Notes: generated by a model from the sequence alone, not told the origin. 64,000 nucleotides of DNA from Actinomycetes bacterium (GCA_023396115.1 JAEWXC010000051.1:21643-85642), one strand, 5' to 3'; counted from the first letter of the stretch, positions 8,799-17,291 are shown. Numbers and translations: made by a program.

Positions 8799-9749
8799 TC
8801 ACCGGCGCCACCGGAACCCCGAGGTGGGGCCGTCGTAGCGACCGGAGCCGGTGACGACGGTGCCCGCGGTCCCGGCGAGGATCTCGGCCACCTGGGTGAG
8901 CGAGCCGATGGCGGCCATGCCGGCGGTGTTCTCCACGAACCGGCAGACCGCGTCGACCTTGGGACCCATGGACCCGGCCGGGAGGGCCAGGGCGCGCATC
9001 TCCCACGGGGTGGCGCGCCGGATCTCCGCCTGCTCGGGGGTGCCGAAGTCGCGCAGCACCGCGGTGACGTCGGTGAGCACGAGCAGCGCGTCGGCGTCGA
9101 GAGCCTCGGCCAGCACAGCACTCGTGAGGTCCTTGTCGACCACCGCCTCCACGCCGCGCAGTTCCCCGCTCGGGTCGCGGACCACAGGTACTCCCCCACC
9201 ACCGGCACACACCACCACGGCGCCGAGCAGGAGCAGTTCGCGGATCAGGGCGGTCTCGACGACCCGCACGGGGCGCGGTGACCCGACCACCCGTCGCCAG
9301 CCGGTGCCGTCAGGTCGGACGGTCCACCCGCGCTCCTGGGCGAGCTGTTCGGCCCGCTGCTGGTCGTAGGTCTCGCCGACGAACTTGGTGGGGTTCTCGA
9401 ACGCCGGGTCGTCGGCCCGGACCAGGGTCTGGTTGACGATGGCGGCCACCTGGCGGCCGGTCAGCCGGTTCTGCAGGGCTTGCAGCAACCAGTAACCGAT
9501 CATCCCCTGGGTCTGGGCGCCGAGGACGTCGAAGGGGTAGGGGGTGGTGAGGGCGGGGTCCGAGGCGCTCTGCAGCGCGAGCACCCCAACCTGGGGGCCG
9601 TTGCCGTGGGTGAGGACGATCTCGTGGGTGTCAGCCAGCGGCGCCAGTGCCTCGACGGCCCGGCGCACGTTGGCCTGTTGCGCGTCGGCGTCGGGGCGTT
9701 GACCCCGCTCCAGCAGGGCGTTCCCGCCCAGCGCCACCACGATCCGCAC
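8799..9749 (-). CDS. arcC: Carbamate kinase
   Basis: 316 residues from GTG 9749, which has an AGGGAG site seven bases upstream; longer readings from 10253 are not coding. The start VRIVVALGGNALL, then LTHGNGPQVGVLALQ, VCAGGGGVPVV and the end PKVDAVCRFVENT are characteristic of carbamate kinase (amino-acid kinase family). It makes ATP and carbamate from carbamoyl phosphate, normally the last step of arginine deiminase fermentation. No arcA, arcB or arginine transporter gene is next to it, so here it is an orphan. It could also serve purine or agmatine breakdown. Confidence 0.88.
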   Translation of the reverse strand: MRIVVALGGNALLERGQRPDADAQQANVRRAVEALAPLADTHEIVLTHGNGPQVGVLALQSASDPALTTPYPFDVLGAQTQGMIGYWLLQALQNRLTGRQVAAIVNQTLVRADDPAFENPTKFVGETYDQQRAEQLAQERGWTVRPDGTGWRRVVGSPRPVRVVETALIRELLLLGAVVVCAGGGGVPVVRDPSGELRGVEAVVDKDLTSAVLAEALDADALLVLTDVTAVLRDFGTPEQAEIRRATPWEMRALALPAGSMGPKVDAVCRFVENTAGMAAIGSLTQVAEILAGTAGTVVTGSGRYDGPTSGFRWRR

Positions 9750-9832
9750 GTTGACTCCCTGGGGACGTGCCCCGGGTGGGGCAGTTGTCGTGGGTCCAGA
9801 CTGAGGGGTCGCCGGGAGGACGACAAGCACCG

Positions 9833-10552
9833 TCAGGGGTGCGCGCCGCGCAGGACCTCCGTGACGGACCGTTGTGCGATGCCCTCCAGCGTCGTCCGGT
9901 CCATCGCGCTGGCGTAGAACAGCACCCCGGTGTTGCGCGCGAAGCTCCGCAGCCACCGGCCGCGCCGGGTGGGACCGCACTCGATGGCGCCCTCGATCGG
10001 TCCGAGGGTGCAGACCCGGTAGTCCCCCAGTCGCTGCTGCCGGGCCGCCTCGTCGCGGTACCTGGCCACGTGCACCGGGGTGGTGGCACGGTCGCCGTCG
10101 ACGTAGCACTCGAAGCTGTCGGTGCCGTGCTCGCTGCCCAGATCTGCCGCGATGTCGCAGTCGGTACGGGTGAACCCGAACGCCCACAGTTGGGCCTCCA
10201 CCGGTTCCAGATCGCAGGTCTCGCGGCCGGTCACCGTGGCCCCGTTCCAGCAACGCCGCCCCTCCGACGAACCCGGTGGTGGCGTGGCTGCTGTGTCACC
10301 CGAGCGCGGGGACTCAGCGGGGTCTTCGGCGGTGAGGTGTCGGATGGTGAGGACACCGACGACCAGTGCCGTCACGAGTGCGGCGAGGCCCACCGCGAGT
10401 ACCCAACTCGGTCGTGACTCACCCGCCGGGTCGCGGGCGACAGCCCCCGGTGTCCAGCGCGGGCGTGCGTCGAGCCCACCCGAGGCGGTGCCGCAGCGGC
10501 TGCACGAGCCGTCCCCGGAGATGGCTGCACCGCACGCGGGGCACTGGGGCAT
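9833..10552 (-). CDS. Zinc-ribbon, single-membrane-span protein of unknown function
   Basis: 239 residues from the ATG at 10552. The N-terminus MPQCPACGAAISGDGSCSRC has two Cys pairs forming a zinc ribbon. One membrane helix follows (WVLAVGLAALVTALVVGVLTI, about residues 52-72). The outer domain contains cysteines at RRCWNG, ETCDL, RTDCD, ECYV, VCTL and IECG, suggesting disulfides outside the cell. The C-terminal domain ends near TTLEGIAQRSVTEVLRGAHP. The layout resembles small actinobacterial membrane proteins with cytosolic zinc ribbons, but I recognise no family with known function. Longer upstream starts would extend into the degraded region. Confidence 0.7.
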   Translation of the reverse strand: MPQCPACGAAISGDGSCSRCGTASGGLDARPRWTPGAVARDPAGESRPSWVLAVGLAALVTALVVGVLTIRHLTAEDPAESPRSGDTAATPPPGSSEGRRCWNGATVTGRETCDLEPVEAQLWAFGFTRTDCDIAADLGSEHGTDSFECYVDGDRATTPVHVARYRDEAARQQRLGDYRVCTLGPIEGAIECGPTRRGRWLRSFARNTGVLFYASAMDRTTLEGIAQRSVTEVLRGAHP

Positions 10553-10814
10553 GTCGCTCTCCAAGGTCGGGGCCACGGAAAGCGTGAACCTACCGAACGC
10601 CTCGGCCAGGAGTGCACGCAGGTTGCGTCTAACCCGAAGCTCGTGAAGGCTGCTGTCTAAGCGGGATCGGGCACCGAATTGACGACGGGAAACCCTTCGA
10701 ACCAGTGGTTTGGTGCCTTGGCCGGGCGCTACCGCGCAAGCATCGCTGCAGGTCAACGACATCTGGACGTTCACAATCCGTGTGCGCGCGACATCCGTGC
10801 GCGCGACCCAAGTC

Positions 10815-11215
10815 ACGTTCGCCCTTCCCGCAGATGGTGGGCTGGTGGGGGCGGGAGTTCTCCTGGGTAACCCCGCGCCGCCGCAGCTCGTGTTCGAGCA
10901 TGCTGCGGGAGCACCTTCCGCCGGCGAAGCGGACGGTGCAGGGCCATGCCGTCGTCGGTCGGGGTGGGTGTGGGGTTGCCGTGTTGGCCTGCAGTGTTAA
11001 TGAACGTAGCCAGAACGATGCGTGCGGTGATCCAGCTATGGGCGGTGATGTGGAGTGAGTAGCGGGAGTGGTCGTCGAGCCAAGTGATGATCTCGACGTC
11101 GTCACCTACGTTGGACTTCGGGTCGGGTGAGGCGGTAGCGGGTGATGTCGAATTGCCAGGTCTCGTTGGGCATGGAGGCTTCAGGCGGAGCCAACTGGAT
11201 CAGTTCACTGGGATC
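10815..11215 (-). pseudogene. Broken IS481-type transposase (DDE integrase core)
   Basis: Reading the minus strand in pieces gives PPEASMPNETWQFDITRYRL, then after a frame change a segment reading DDVEIITWLDDHSRYSLHIT followed by AHSWITARIVLATFI, and after another VRFAGG and ELRRRGVTQENSRPHQPTIC followed by GKGER. These are the conserved blocks of IS481/rve transposases, including two of the catalytic aspartates, but several frameshifts and a stop interrupt them and both ends are missing. No inverted repeats were found. It shows that 10.6-12.5 kb has hosted mobile DNA. The adjoining 10553-10814 and 11216-11350 hold nothing I can name. Confidence 0.8.
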
Positions 11216-11350
11216 GAGGGGACGTGCTGGCGTTGCTCCACTGCGGACATACGATCCCGGTCAAGGGTCACCAAGTCCCGCTCCGTGAAGAAGACGTTCG
11301 CGACCACCATCCGGTCTCGCGCCGGCCCGCGGGCAGTTTCGGTGTTTGCC

Positions 11351-11869
11351 TCAGGGAACCAAAGCGACGAGATCCTCCCACCCGTCCAGTGCTTCTGGGA
11401 GCTTTGAAGTCCCATAGTTGTCGGCCTCGTTCGTCAGAGTGTTTCTGATCAGAGATGCGGCGATCGCTGTCCCGTTCTGCCCCTGCATGCACTCAGGCGA
11501 GTCAAGTTTCTCCGAGGTGCACTTTTTCGCCATCGCTCCCATCAGCCGAATCAGCAGGTCTCCCAGTTCACTGATGGGTTTCACCAAGGCGCAGTCGTTT
11601 GCCTCGGCTCTGGAGATGTCCAATGCGGCGTTGGCGTCGATGAACTCCATCATCGGGTCGGCCACGCCGCGAACGCCCTCGTCAGATGTGGTTACTGCCT
11701 TAAGCAAAGGGTCGGCCAGCGAAGAGACCATCTCTTCGCAGGCTTCTTTCCGGCCCTTCGAAACCTCAGGCGACTGGCCCTTTTCTCCGCAACTTGTCAG
11801 GAGAGTAGCAGTTGCAAGGACCGCCACCAGCACGGTGAGGTACGCGCGAGACGGGGAGCGACGGTTCAT
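11351..11869 (-). CDS. Small secreted lipoprotein, function unknown
   Basis: About 172 residues from ATG 11869 (a start at 11881 adds four residues). The signal peptide ends in a lipobox, ATLLTSC, so the protein should be lipidated and anchored outside the membrane. The mature part is mainly charged and helical (EACEEMVSSLADPLLKAV, AEANDCALVKPISELGDLL). It includes the Cys residues ACEE, DCAL, KKCTSE and PECMQ, probably two disulfides. Its GC content is visibly lower than that of the neighbours and it lies between two mobile-DNA remnants, so it was probably acquired. No family recognised. Confidence 0.65.
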   Translation of the reverse strand: MNRRSPSRAYLTVLVAVLATATLLTSCGEKGQSPEVSKGRKEACEEMVSSLADPLLKAVTTSDEGVRGVADPMMEFIDANAALDISRAEANDCALVKPISELGDLLIRLMGAMAKKCTSEKLDSPECMQGQNGTAIAASLIRNTLTNEADNYGTSKLPEALDGWEDLVALVP

Positions 11870-11881
11870 GCCATGAATCAC

Positions 11882-12215
11882 CCTGTGAGACTAGTTCACC
11901 ATCAGCATCCGCGCGGCGTTTCGTGCGCAGGGACGGGGCCAAAGGACGGCGATTCAACCCGCTGACTGTTACGGTTCGCGGAACCATTAAGACCGAGACG
12001 GGACAGGACTGCTACCGCAATCCCCACCCCAAGACCGAGCCAAGCGTGCGGACCACCGCTCCTCCGACCTTAGCCGCGGGGGCCCTTCGACGTCACCTGG
12101 GCGAAGCAAGCCCAACAGCAATCGTTGCGGGTGCTCGCCACCCGCAACGACACATGGCTCCAGGTGTCGAACGCCGCGATGACGGGAAATCAGTGTGCAC
12201 GCGAACCTGGACTGA
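11882..12215. other. Gap with no supported gene
   Basis: 334 bases between the lipoprotein gene and the integrase remnant. Short frames exist on both strands but none has a ribosome site, coding bias or recognisable domain. The right end (VHANLD, then a stop) reads in frame into the integrase remnant, so part of this gap is probably the decayed middle of that gene. Confidence 0.5.
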
Positions 12216-12362
12216 ATCACTCCACTCGCGTTCTGCAAGACCGTCGCAACTTTGATCGCAGAGGAGCTGAACCCCGAGGCTGCTGCCCAACAGCTCGGGC
12301 ACTCTTCCTCCGGCGTGACCCGACGGCATCTCCAAGCCAGCCGTTTCTGCCAATGCCCATAA
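12216..12362 (+). pseudogene. C-terminal remnant of a tyrosine integrase
   Basis: The frame reads ITPLAFCKTVATLIAEELNP followed by EAAAQQLGHSSSGVTRRH and stops at 12360. This is the end of a phage-type tyrosine recombinase: the region between the HxxR and the LGH box, with H of LGH present and the expected catalytic tyrosine lost. The frame is closed by a stop at 12213. It lies 135 bases from the left attachment repeat of the present element and points toward it, as an integrase normally does. An older element probably used the same tRNA site. It is not a duplicate of the integrase at 26822-28150, which has a different sequence here (VVSKRLGHSSVAVTADIY). Confidence 0.8.
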
Positions 12363-12497
12363 ACTCCCTGGAGCGGCTCACAGACCCAGACAAGCCCGCA
12401 CCGAAGATGGAATATGTGGGGAGTAGGTGCGGAACGGGGCGTTGCTGGTCGTAAGGCAAACCGGCCCTGACTCAGCGTTTCCGCTGGCCAGAGCCGG

Positions 12498-12547
12498 TTC
12501 TTCGGTCGGGCTGACAGGATTTGAACCTGCGACCCCCTGACCCCCAG
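12498..12547. repeat. Left attachment site (50-bp direct repeat)
   Basis: The 50 bases are identical to 28159-28208. They contain the 3' half of a tRNA-Pro gene (T arm, variable region and 3' anticodon arm) but the 5' half is absent here. This is the recombined copy of the tRNA 3' end left by site-specific integration. Confidence 0.93.
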
Positions 12548-12662
12548 CAACAAGGCCACGATGCCAACCGGTCCGGTGAGTCCACCTCAGGCGTGAAAGT
12601 CCGCCTGAGACGCACCCACTCCCCCGGTCTGTGACGACTAGTCCAGACCGAACCCCGCCGTC

Positions 12663-12680
12663 TGCACACACGAGTGTGCA
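12663..12680. promoter_or_regulatory. Palindrome TGCACAC-N4-GTGTGCA, possible integrase arm site
   Basis: Perfect 7-bp dyad with a 4-base centre, 116 bases inside the left attachment repeat. Its left part, TGCACACACG, recurs 84 bases inside the right attachment repeat (28075) and, inverted and doubled, at 23340-23360. The stretch 12548-12800 contains no gene, so the site is free to bind integrase or excisionase. Confidence 0.45.
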
Positions 12681-12800
12681 CGCGCGGGACCGGGGCCGGG
12701 ACCTGGCATTCGGTCCCCACAACCAGAACGGCCCCACCAGGTGTTCGAGCACCCGGTGAGGCCTTGATCCAGCACCTTGAACAAGAAGGCAACCAGACCC

Positions 12801-13658
12801 ATGACGAACCCTAGCCACACCCCAACCCCGGCCCCCGGCACCTGCCCGGCCAACACGCCGTGGTGCAACCGCCACGACCACGACCTCGGCCACTGCAACC
12901 ACGACGTCGACGTCACTGGCATGCGGTACATCACCCTGTCCAACGGCACCCTGTCCGGCGAGCTGAAGGTGTTCGGGCTGCACGACGCCCCGGAAGCCCT
13001 CACCCTGGGCGCGCTCGATGAGCTCGTGGACACCCTGACGTCGCTGCAGTCCATGGCCCGAACCGGCGCGGCCGCCGCACCCGCACCCGACGTCGAGCAC
13101 CAGGCGTGGTGTGTCGAGCACGACACCGCCGGCAACTTCTGCTGGTCCCGGACCATCGAGGTCGCCGGACTGCAGTTGCAGCTCGCGAACTCCGACGGCA
13201 CCCCGATGGTGGTTGGTCTCGACGACGCCGCGATGCCCGACGCCCTCACCCTCGACGGCGCCCGGCTGCTGTCGAGGGCCCTGGCCCAGCTCGAGGACAT
13301 GGCCACCGGGCAGCTGGCGTGCAGTCGCGGCACATCATGGTGCACCGCGGAGGACACCGACGAGCACGCCACCGAGTGCATGTCCGCTGAAGTGCTGGTC
13401 CGGCCCGGGGCCGGGTCGGAGTTCTGCCTGTACCTGGTCGCGAAGGCCAGCGACACCAGCACGGTGTGGGTCGCGGTCGACGGCCGCCACCAGGGACGGT
13501 TGCTGTCGGGGGTTGTGCCGGTGCAGGACGCCCTGATGGTGACGTCGCGGCGCCTGGGTGCCTCGGACGCGATCCAGGGGCTCCTGGCGGCAGTGGCGTT
13601 CCCCCAGGGCCGTGCGTTGGTGCTGGAGCTGCTGGCAGCGGCGGGCGCAGCATCGTGA
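12801..13658 (+). CDS. DUF6907-like protein with three W-C...H...C units
   Basis: 285 residues from ATG 12801. It is built of three repeats of roughly 95 residues, each starting with a W-C-x-n-H/D-x-n-C cluster (PWCNRHDHDLGHC, AWCVEHDTAGNFC, SWCTAEDTDEHATEC). Each is followed by a short beta-rich part and a helix (LTLGALDELVDTLTSLQ, LTLDGARLLSRALAQLED). Single copies of this unit occur in actinobacterial proteins classed as DUF6907, of unknown function; the clusters look metal-binding. It is the first gene inside the left end, on the strand opposite to the tape-measure operon. The next gene overlaps its stop (GTGA). Confidence 0.75.
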   Translation: MTNPSHTPTPAPGTCPANTPWCNRHDHDLGHCNHDVDVTGMRYITLSNGTLSGELKVFGLHDAPEALTLGALDELVDTLTSLQSMARTGAAAAPAPDVEHQAWCVEHDTAGNFCWSRTIEVAGLQLQLANSDGTPMVVGLDDAAMPDALTLDGARLLSRALAQLEDMATGQLACSRGTSWCTAEDTDEHATECMSAEVLVRPGAGSEFCLYLVAKASDTSTVWVAVDGRHQGRLLSGVVPVQDALMVTSRRLGASDAIQGLLAAVAFPQGRALVLELLAAAGAAS

Positions 13659-14119
13659 CGGCGGTCGCGGCTCCTCCGCGGGTGGGTGTCGACTGGTTCC
13701 CGGCGCCGCAGGCCGCGCGGATCGCCCGGGTCACCAAGCCCACGATGTACGGCGCGCTGCGCAACGGCCTGGTTGTGGGCCGCCGGGACCCGAGGTTCGG
13801 GTGGCTCGCGGAGGCGGGGTCGCTTCAGGTCTACGCCGACAGGCTGGCTGAGCGTCGCGCCGCGGCGGAGCGACGGGCCGCCCTGGGGCCGACCGGGGCG
13901 ACGGAAGAGAAGGTGCTGCCGGCAGGGCCCCTGTTGGCGGCGCTGGCCGCGGCCGGCGGAATCTACGCCTGTGGTGCCCGGGAGGGGTCCGCTGAGGAGC
14001 GGGCGGTGCTGCGTGCCCGGCGGGCCGGCTGGTTGACGCTCGCGGCGGGTGACCGACTGGCGGTCCGGCTGCTGGGTCGGCACCCGGTCGAGTTGTGGGG
14101 TGATCTGGTGTTCGCGTGA
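13655..14119 (+). CDS. Putative helix-turn-helix protein coupled to the DUF6907 gene
   Basis: 154 residues from the GTG at 13655 that overlaps the previous stop. The N-terminal 60 residues (PAPQAARIARVTKPTMYGALRNGLVVGRRD) read like an excisionase/MerR-type helix-turn-helix with a charged helix after it (VYADRLAERRAAAERRAALG). The C-terminal half (LLAALAAAGGIYACGAREGSAEERAVLRARRAGWLTLAAGDRLAVRLLG) may be a second small helical domain. I do not recognise a family. Coupling to the upstream gene suggests that they act together. Transcription ends at the hairpin at 14136-14188. Confidence 0.6.
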   Translation: MTAVAAPPRVGVDWFPAPQAARIARVTKPTMYGALRNGLVVGRRDPRFGWLAEAGSLQVYADRLAERRAAAERRAALGPTGATEEKVLPAGPLLAALAAAGGIYACGAREGSAEERAVLRARRAGWLTLAAGDRLAVRLLGRHPVELWGDLVFA

Positions 14120-14135
14120 GGGCGTAGAGTCGGGT

Positions 14136-14188
14136 GGCGAAGCGGGTGACGGCTCTGGCGAACAGCTGGTGATACGGCCCGCTTCGCC
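14136..14188. terminator. Bidirectional hairpin between convergent units
   Basis: Perfect 11-bp arms (GGCGAAGCGGG and complement) with a 31-base loop. It lies between the stop of 13655-14119 (+) and the stop of the tape-measure gene (-), where a terminator for both would be expected. Confidence 0.55.
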
Positions 14189-14203
14189 GCGCCACGGCAC
14201 GGG

Positions 14204-16999
14204 TCAGTCGACACGTGCGTTCCTCCTGCCGTGGACGGCCATGCCGTTGATCTGCCGGACCGCCCTGTTCGCGACACGGTCGTCTCGGCCCTTGCCCTGG
14301 TTCTTGATCGCGTTCAGCGCCTTGTTCGCGTCCCGCAACTGCGCCTTCATCTCCCGCAACTCCCGGTTGGACTCCCGCAGCTGCTCCCCGTACGCAGCGT
14401 TCGCGGCACTCACACCCGCGGCCTGTGCTTCCTGCGCGCGGAGGTTGTAGAGCCGCTCGTACTCCCGGACCTGCTGCGTCGACCAGTTCGCCATGGCCTG
14501 CACCTCGGACAGGTCGCCCTTCGCGATCAGCTCGTCCAGCGCCGCCCCGTCGAGGCCCTTCCCGGCAAGCGTTGCGCGGGCCTTCTGCAGCGCAGCGATC
14601 TCAGCGCGGTCGGCCTGGATCTGTGCGGTGGGGTCGAGGGCGGGGTTGGTGAACGCGTTCGATTCGCCCCCGAACAGGTCGGACTTGTAGCGGTCAGCGA
14701 CCGACGCGGCCAGCGTGTCGAACGCGCCCTTGAGCTGGTCACGGACAGCGGTCTCGGCAGTGATGGCCTTCCGCGACTTCTCCACCTGCGCGGCGAGGCG
14801 CTCGAACTTCTCCAGCAGGTTGGGGAGGACCATGTCGCCGGTGGATGCCTGGATCAGCATCCGCGACTTCCCCTTCGCGTCGCGGCTCCCACCGACCGGG
14901 CCACCGGCCGCGAACTTCGGGATCCGCATCGCGTTGAAGTCGTGCATGAACTGCTCGCCGTAGTGCTCGACGGCGGCGGCGCGCATCATGAACTCGCCGT
15001 TGCTGGCCCAGATCGGGACCTCGTCGCTCGTGCCCGTACCCGGGCCGCGGATCGGACCACCCATCGCCTTGTCCTGTGGGCCCATGCCGGTGTTGCCCTT
15101 GGAGATGCCGCCGGAGGAGTTGATCCGCACCGTGACGGTCTTGTCCTTGATCTGCGCCATCGCGGTCCGCAGCACCCGCAAACGGTTCATCGCCTCATCG
15201 GACTTCACACGCACGCCAGTCTCGATGTCCGGCAGCCGCGAGGCGTCGGTGGCGGCCGCCACGAAGTCCTCGATCGCGCCCTGCCCCCGCTTCCAGGCAC
15301 GGTTCGCGCGGGCAATCTCCTTGTCCGAGGCGTTCGCGAGCTGCTGCATCCGCCGAGCACCCTCCGGGCCCGCGGCCTTCAACTGCTCGATCAGGCCCTG
15401 CTTCACACCCTTCTCGCCGGCCCGCTCAGCGTTCGCCGTGAACCGCTTCAGAGCCCGGTTCTGCTCCTCGAGCTCCTTCAGCCAGTCGCTGAACGACACC
15501 TTGTTGTCGTCGAGGGACTTCCCCAAGTTCACGAACCCGCCGGCAGTGTCCCGGGCCGACTTCGCGACCTTCTCCAACGCCTTCGCCTCAGCCTCAGACG
15601 ACTGTGCGACCGCGACCTGCTCCCCAGCGAGCGAGCGGGACGACGTGGTGGCGACGTCCAGCTGGGACCGCATCCCGTCCACGACCTCGGTGATCGTCAT
15701 GAACGGCTCGTCGGAGTCGTCGAACTGGTCCCACACGTTTCCGAGAGCGTTGGCCACCCCGAGCATGGGGTTCGTCACCGACGTCCACAGCCCCTCAACC
15801 TTGAGCGGCCCCACCGACGCCAGATCATCCAGCTCGGTCTGAACCTCCCCGATCACCCCCAGGACAGCCGTGGCGCCGCTGAGGATCGCTCCGAACGCCC
15901 CGAGAGACCCTTCGCCGTGACCGATCATGGTGGTCTCCAGCGTCCCCATGAACTCTTCCCAGGCGCCCTTGGTGTTGTTCATCCGCTCCGCGGCCGTCTC
16001 AGCCGCGTACCCGGCGTCGTCGACCATTCGGGTCCACTCCGCGACCCCACCAGCGCCTTCGCGGTACAGCACGTTCGCGGCCTGCAGCTGCTCGTTGCCG
16101 AAGATCCGGCCCAGCGCCGACGCCCGCTCCGCGTCCGACAGCTTCCCCATCCGGGACTGCAACTGCTGGGCGACGCCCTCGAACCCGACGAACTTGCCCT
16201 GCGCGTCGAACACGCTGATCCCCAGCGCATCCATCTCGTTCTTCGCGGCCTTCGACGGCGACGTCAGCGACGACAGCATGCCCCGCAGCGACGTACCGGC
16301 CTGCTCGCCGATGACACCGTTCTTCGCGAGCAACGCGATCGTGCCGGCGGTCTCCTCGATCGACACCCCGAGGTTCGCGGCGGGGACACCGGCGTAGTTC
16401 AGGCCGTTCGCCATGTCGGCGACCTCGCCCTGTGCCTTGCCGGCACCGGCGGCGAGGAGGTCGGCGACGTGGGACGCCTGGTCACCGGCCAGCTGGAACT
16501 GGGTCAGCGCAGTGGCGGTGTACTCCGCAGCATCGGCGACAGCGAGCTGTCCCGCTGCGGCGAGGTCTAGGGCGCCGGCCAGGCCACCGGACAGGATGTC
16601 CTCGGTGGACACACCGGCCTTGGCGAGGTTCTCGATCCCGGCAGCAGCCTCGGTCGCCGAGAACGCAGTGTCTGCGCCGGCCTTCTTCGCGGCGTCTGCG
16701 AGGGCGTCCATCTCCTCGGCGGTGCCGTGGGTGGCTGCCCGGACGTTCGACATGCCCTGCTCGAAGTTGGCCGCCGACATGACGACCGCGCTGCCGATCG
16801 CGGCGACGGAGACGTTGGTCGCCACACCCAGGGCATCGAGCTCACCCAGAAGGCTCTTGCTCTTCTGCTGCGACGCGCGCGATGCCTCGACAACCTGCTC
16901 AGTGGACTGGGCGGCCTTGGCCATCGCCTGCTCGTACTGCGCGGTCTCCGCGCGGAGTTTCACGAGGAGGGTGCGGACTTCACTGCTCACCGGGGTCAC
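14204..16999 (-). CDS. Phage tail tape-measure protein
   Basis: 931 residues from GTG 16999, which has an AAGGA site. The N-terminal 75 residues are coiled coil. The TP901-type core (about 75-310) reads SAANFEQGMSNVRAATHGTA, then GIENLAKAGVS, GLNYAGVPAANLGVSIEETA and GTIALLAKNGVIGEQAGTSL. Then come an alanine-rich helical middle, a Gly-rich segment with MGGPIRGPGTGTSDEVPIWA just before NGEFMMRAAAVEHYG, and a final coiled coil (QLRESNRELREMKAQLRDAN). In siphophages this protein fills the tail tube and sets its length; by the usual 0.15 nm per residue it would specify roughly 140 nm. It is the only structural gene in the element. Its start overlaps the preceding gene by 20 bases. Confidence 0.92.
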   Translation of the reverse strand: MTPVSSEVRTLLVKLRAETAQYEQAMAKAAQSTEQVVEASRASQQKSKSLLGELDALGVATNVSVAAIGSAVVMSAANFEQGMSNVRAATHGTAEEMDALADAAKKAGADTAFSATEAAAGIENLAKAGVSTEDILSGGLAGALDLAAAGQLAVADAAEYTATALTQFQLAGDQASHVADLLAAGAGKAQGEVADMANGLNYAGVPAANLGVSIEETAGTIALLAKNGVIGEQAGTSLRGMLSSLTSPSKAAKNEMDALGISVFDAQGKFVGFEGVAQQLQSRMGKLSDAERASALGRIFGNEQLQAANVLYREGAGGVAEWTRMVDDAGYAAETAAERMNNTKGAWEEFMGTLETTMIGHGEGSLGAFGAILSGATAVLGVIGEVQTELDDLASVGPLKVEGLWTSVTNPMLGVANALGNVWDQFDDSDEPFMTITEVVDGMRSQLDVATTSSRSLAGEQVAVAQSSEAEAKALEKVAKSARDTAGGFVNLGKSLDDNKVSFSDWLKELEEQNRALKRFTANAERAGEKGVKQGLIEQLKAAGPEGARRMQQLANASDKEIARANRAWKRGQGAIEDFVAAATDASRLPDIETGVRVKSDEAMNRLRVLRTAMAQIKDKTVTVRINSSGGISKGNTGMGPQDKAMGGPIRGPGTGTSDEVPIWASNGEFMMRAAAVEHYGEQFMHDFNAMRIPKFAAGGPVGGSRDAKGKSRMLIQASTGDMVLPNLLEKFERLAAQVEKSRKAITAETAVRDQLKGAFDTLAASVADRYKSDLFGGESNAFTNPALDPTAQIQADRAEIAALQKARATLAGKGLDGAALDELIAKGDLSEVQAMANWSTQQVREYERLYNLRAQEAQAAGVSAANAAYGEQLRESNRELREMKAQLRDANKALNAIKNQGKGRDDRVANRAVRQINGMAVHGRRNARVD

Positions 17000-17291
17000 C
17001 GTCCTTCGTCTGCGGTGGGTTCACCGACTCTTCCCGCCGGTGCCACATCCAAGTGCTGGTCATCGCCGACAGCCCGAAGGTGTGGAGATCACCCTCAGGC
17101 GTGTAGGGCAGGTTCACCAGGAGCGTCTGGATCACGTTCTCGTCGAGCACATCGGAGAACTCCAGCTGCTGCGAGGAGCGCAGCAACGCCTCCGCCTGCT
17201 CCCGGGCGACCGCCATGCGCATGGCACGCAACGCCGTCGCCGCCTCGGTTGCCGTGAGACGCGACTCGACGTCCGGTGGCGTGCTGCTCAC
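16980..17291 (-). CDS. Small protein with LPxTxxGxL motif, next to the tape measure (paralogue 1)
   Basis: 103 residues. The helical N-terminus (ESRLTATEAATALRAMRMAVAREQAEALL) is followed by a module VIQTLLVNLPYTPEGDLHTF (motif at residues 61-69). The same module appears in the products of 18241-18510 and 18507-18833. No known family is recognised. By position it could correspond to the tail-assembly chaperone that normally precedes the tape measure, but I see no frameshift partner or slippery run to support that. The start overlaps the stop of the previous gene by four bases. Confidence 0.68.
   Translation of the reverse strand: MSSTPPDVESRLTATEAATALRAMRMAVAREQAEALLRSSQQLEFSDVLDENVIQTLLVNLPYTPEGDLHTFGLSAMTSTWMWHRREESVNPPQTKDGDPGEQ

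Noticed and set aside
11923..12255. 110-residue plus-strand frame before the integrase remnant
   Set aside because: No ribosome site or coding bias; it runs in a different frame from the integrase sequence at its end.
12501..12575. Second tRNA-Pro gene at the left end
   Set aside because: Only the 3' half matches; after 12547 the sequence cannot form the anticodon, D and acceptor 5' strands. It is the att copy.
12638..14200. 520-residue minus-strand frame opposite the DUF6907 unit
   Set aside because: Shadow of the plus-strand genes: low-complexity Arg/Pro/Thr sequence, no ribosome site, and the plus strand has clear domain repeats and coupled starts.
14231..16570. 779-residue plus-strand frame over the tape-measure gene
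   Set aside because: Arg/Leu/Gly-rich antisense reading without a start site; the minus strand has the tape-measure motifs.
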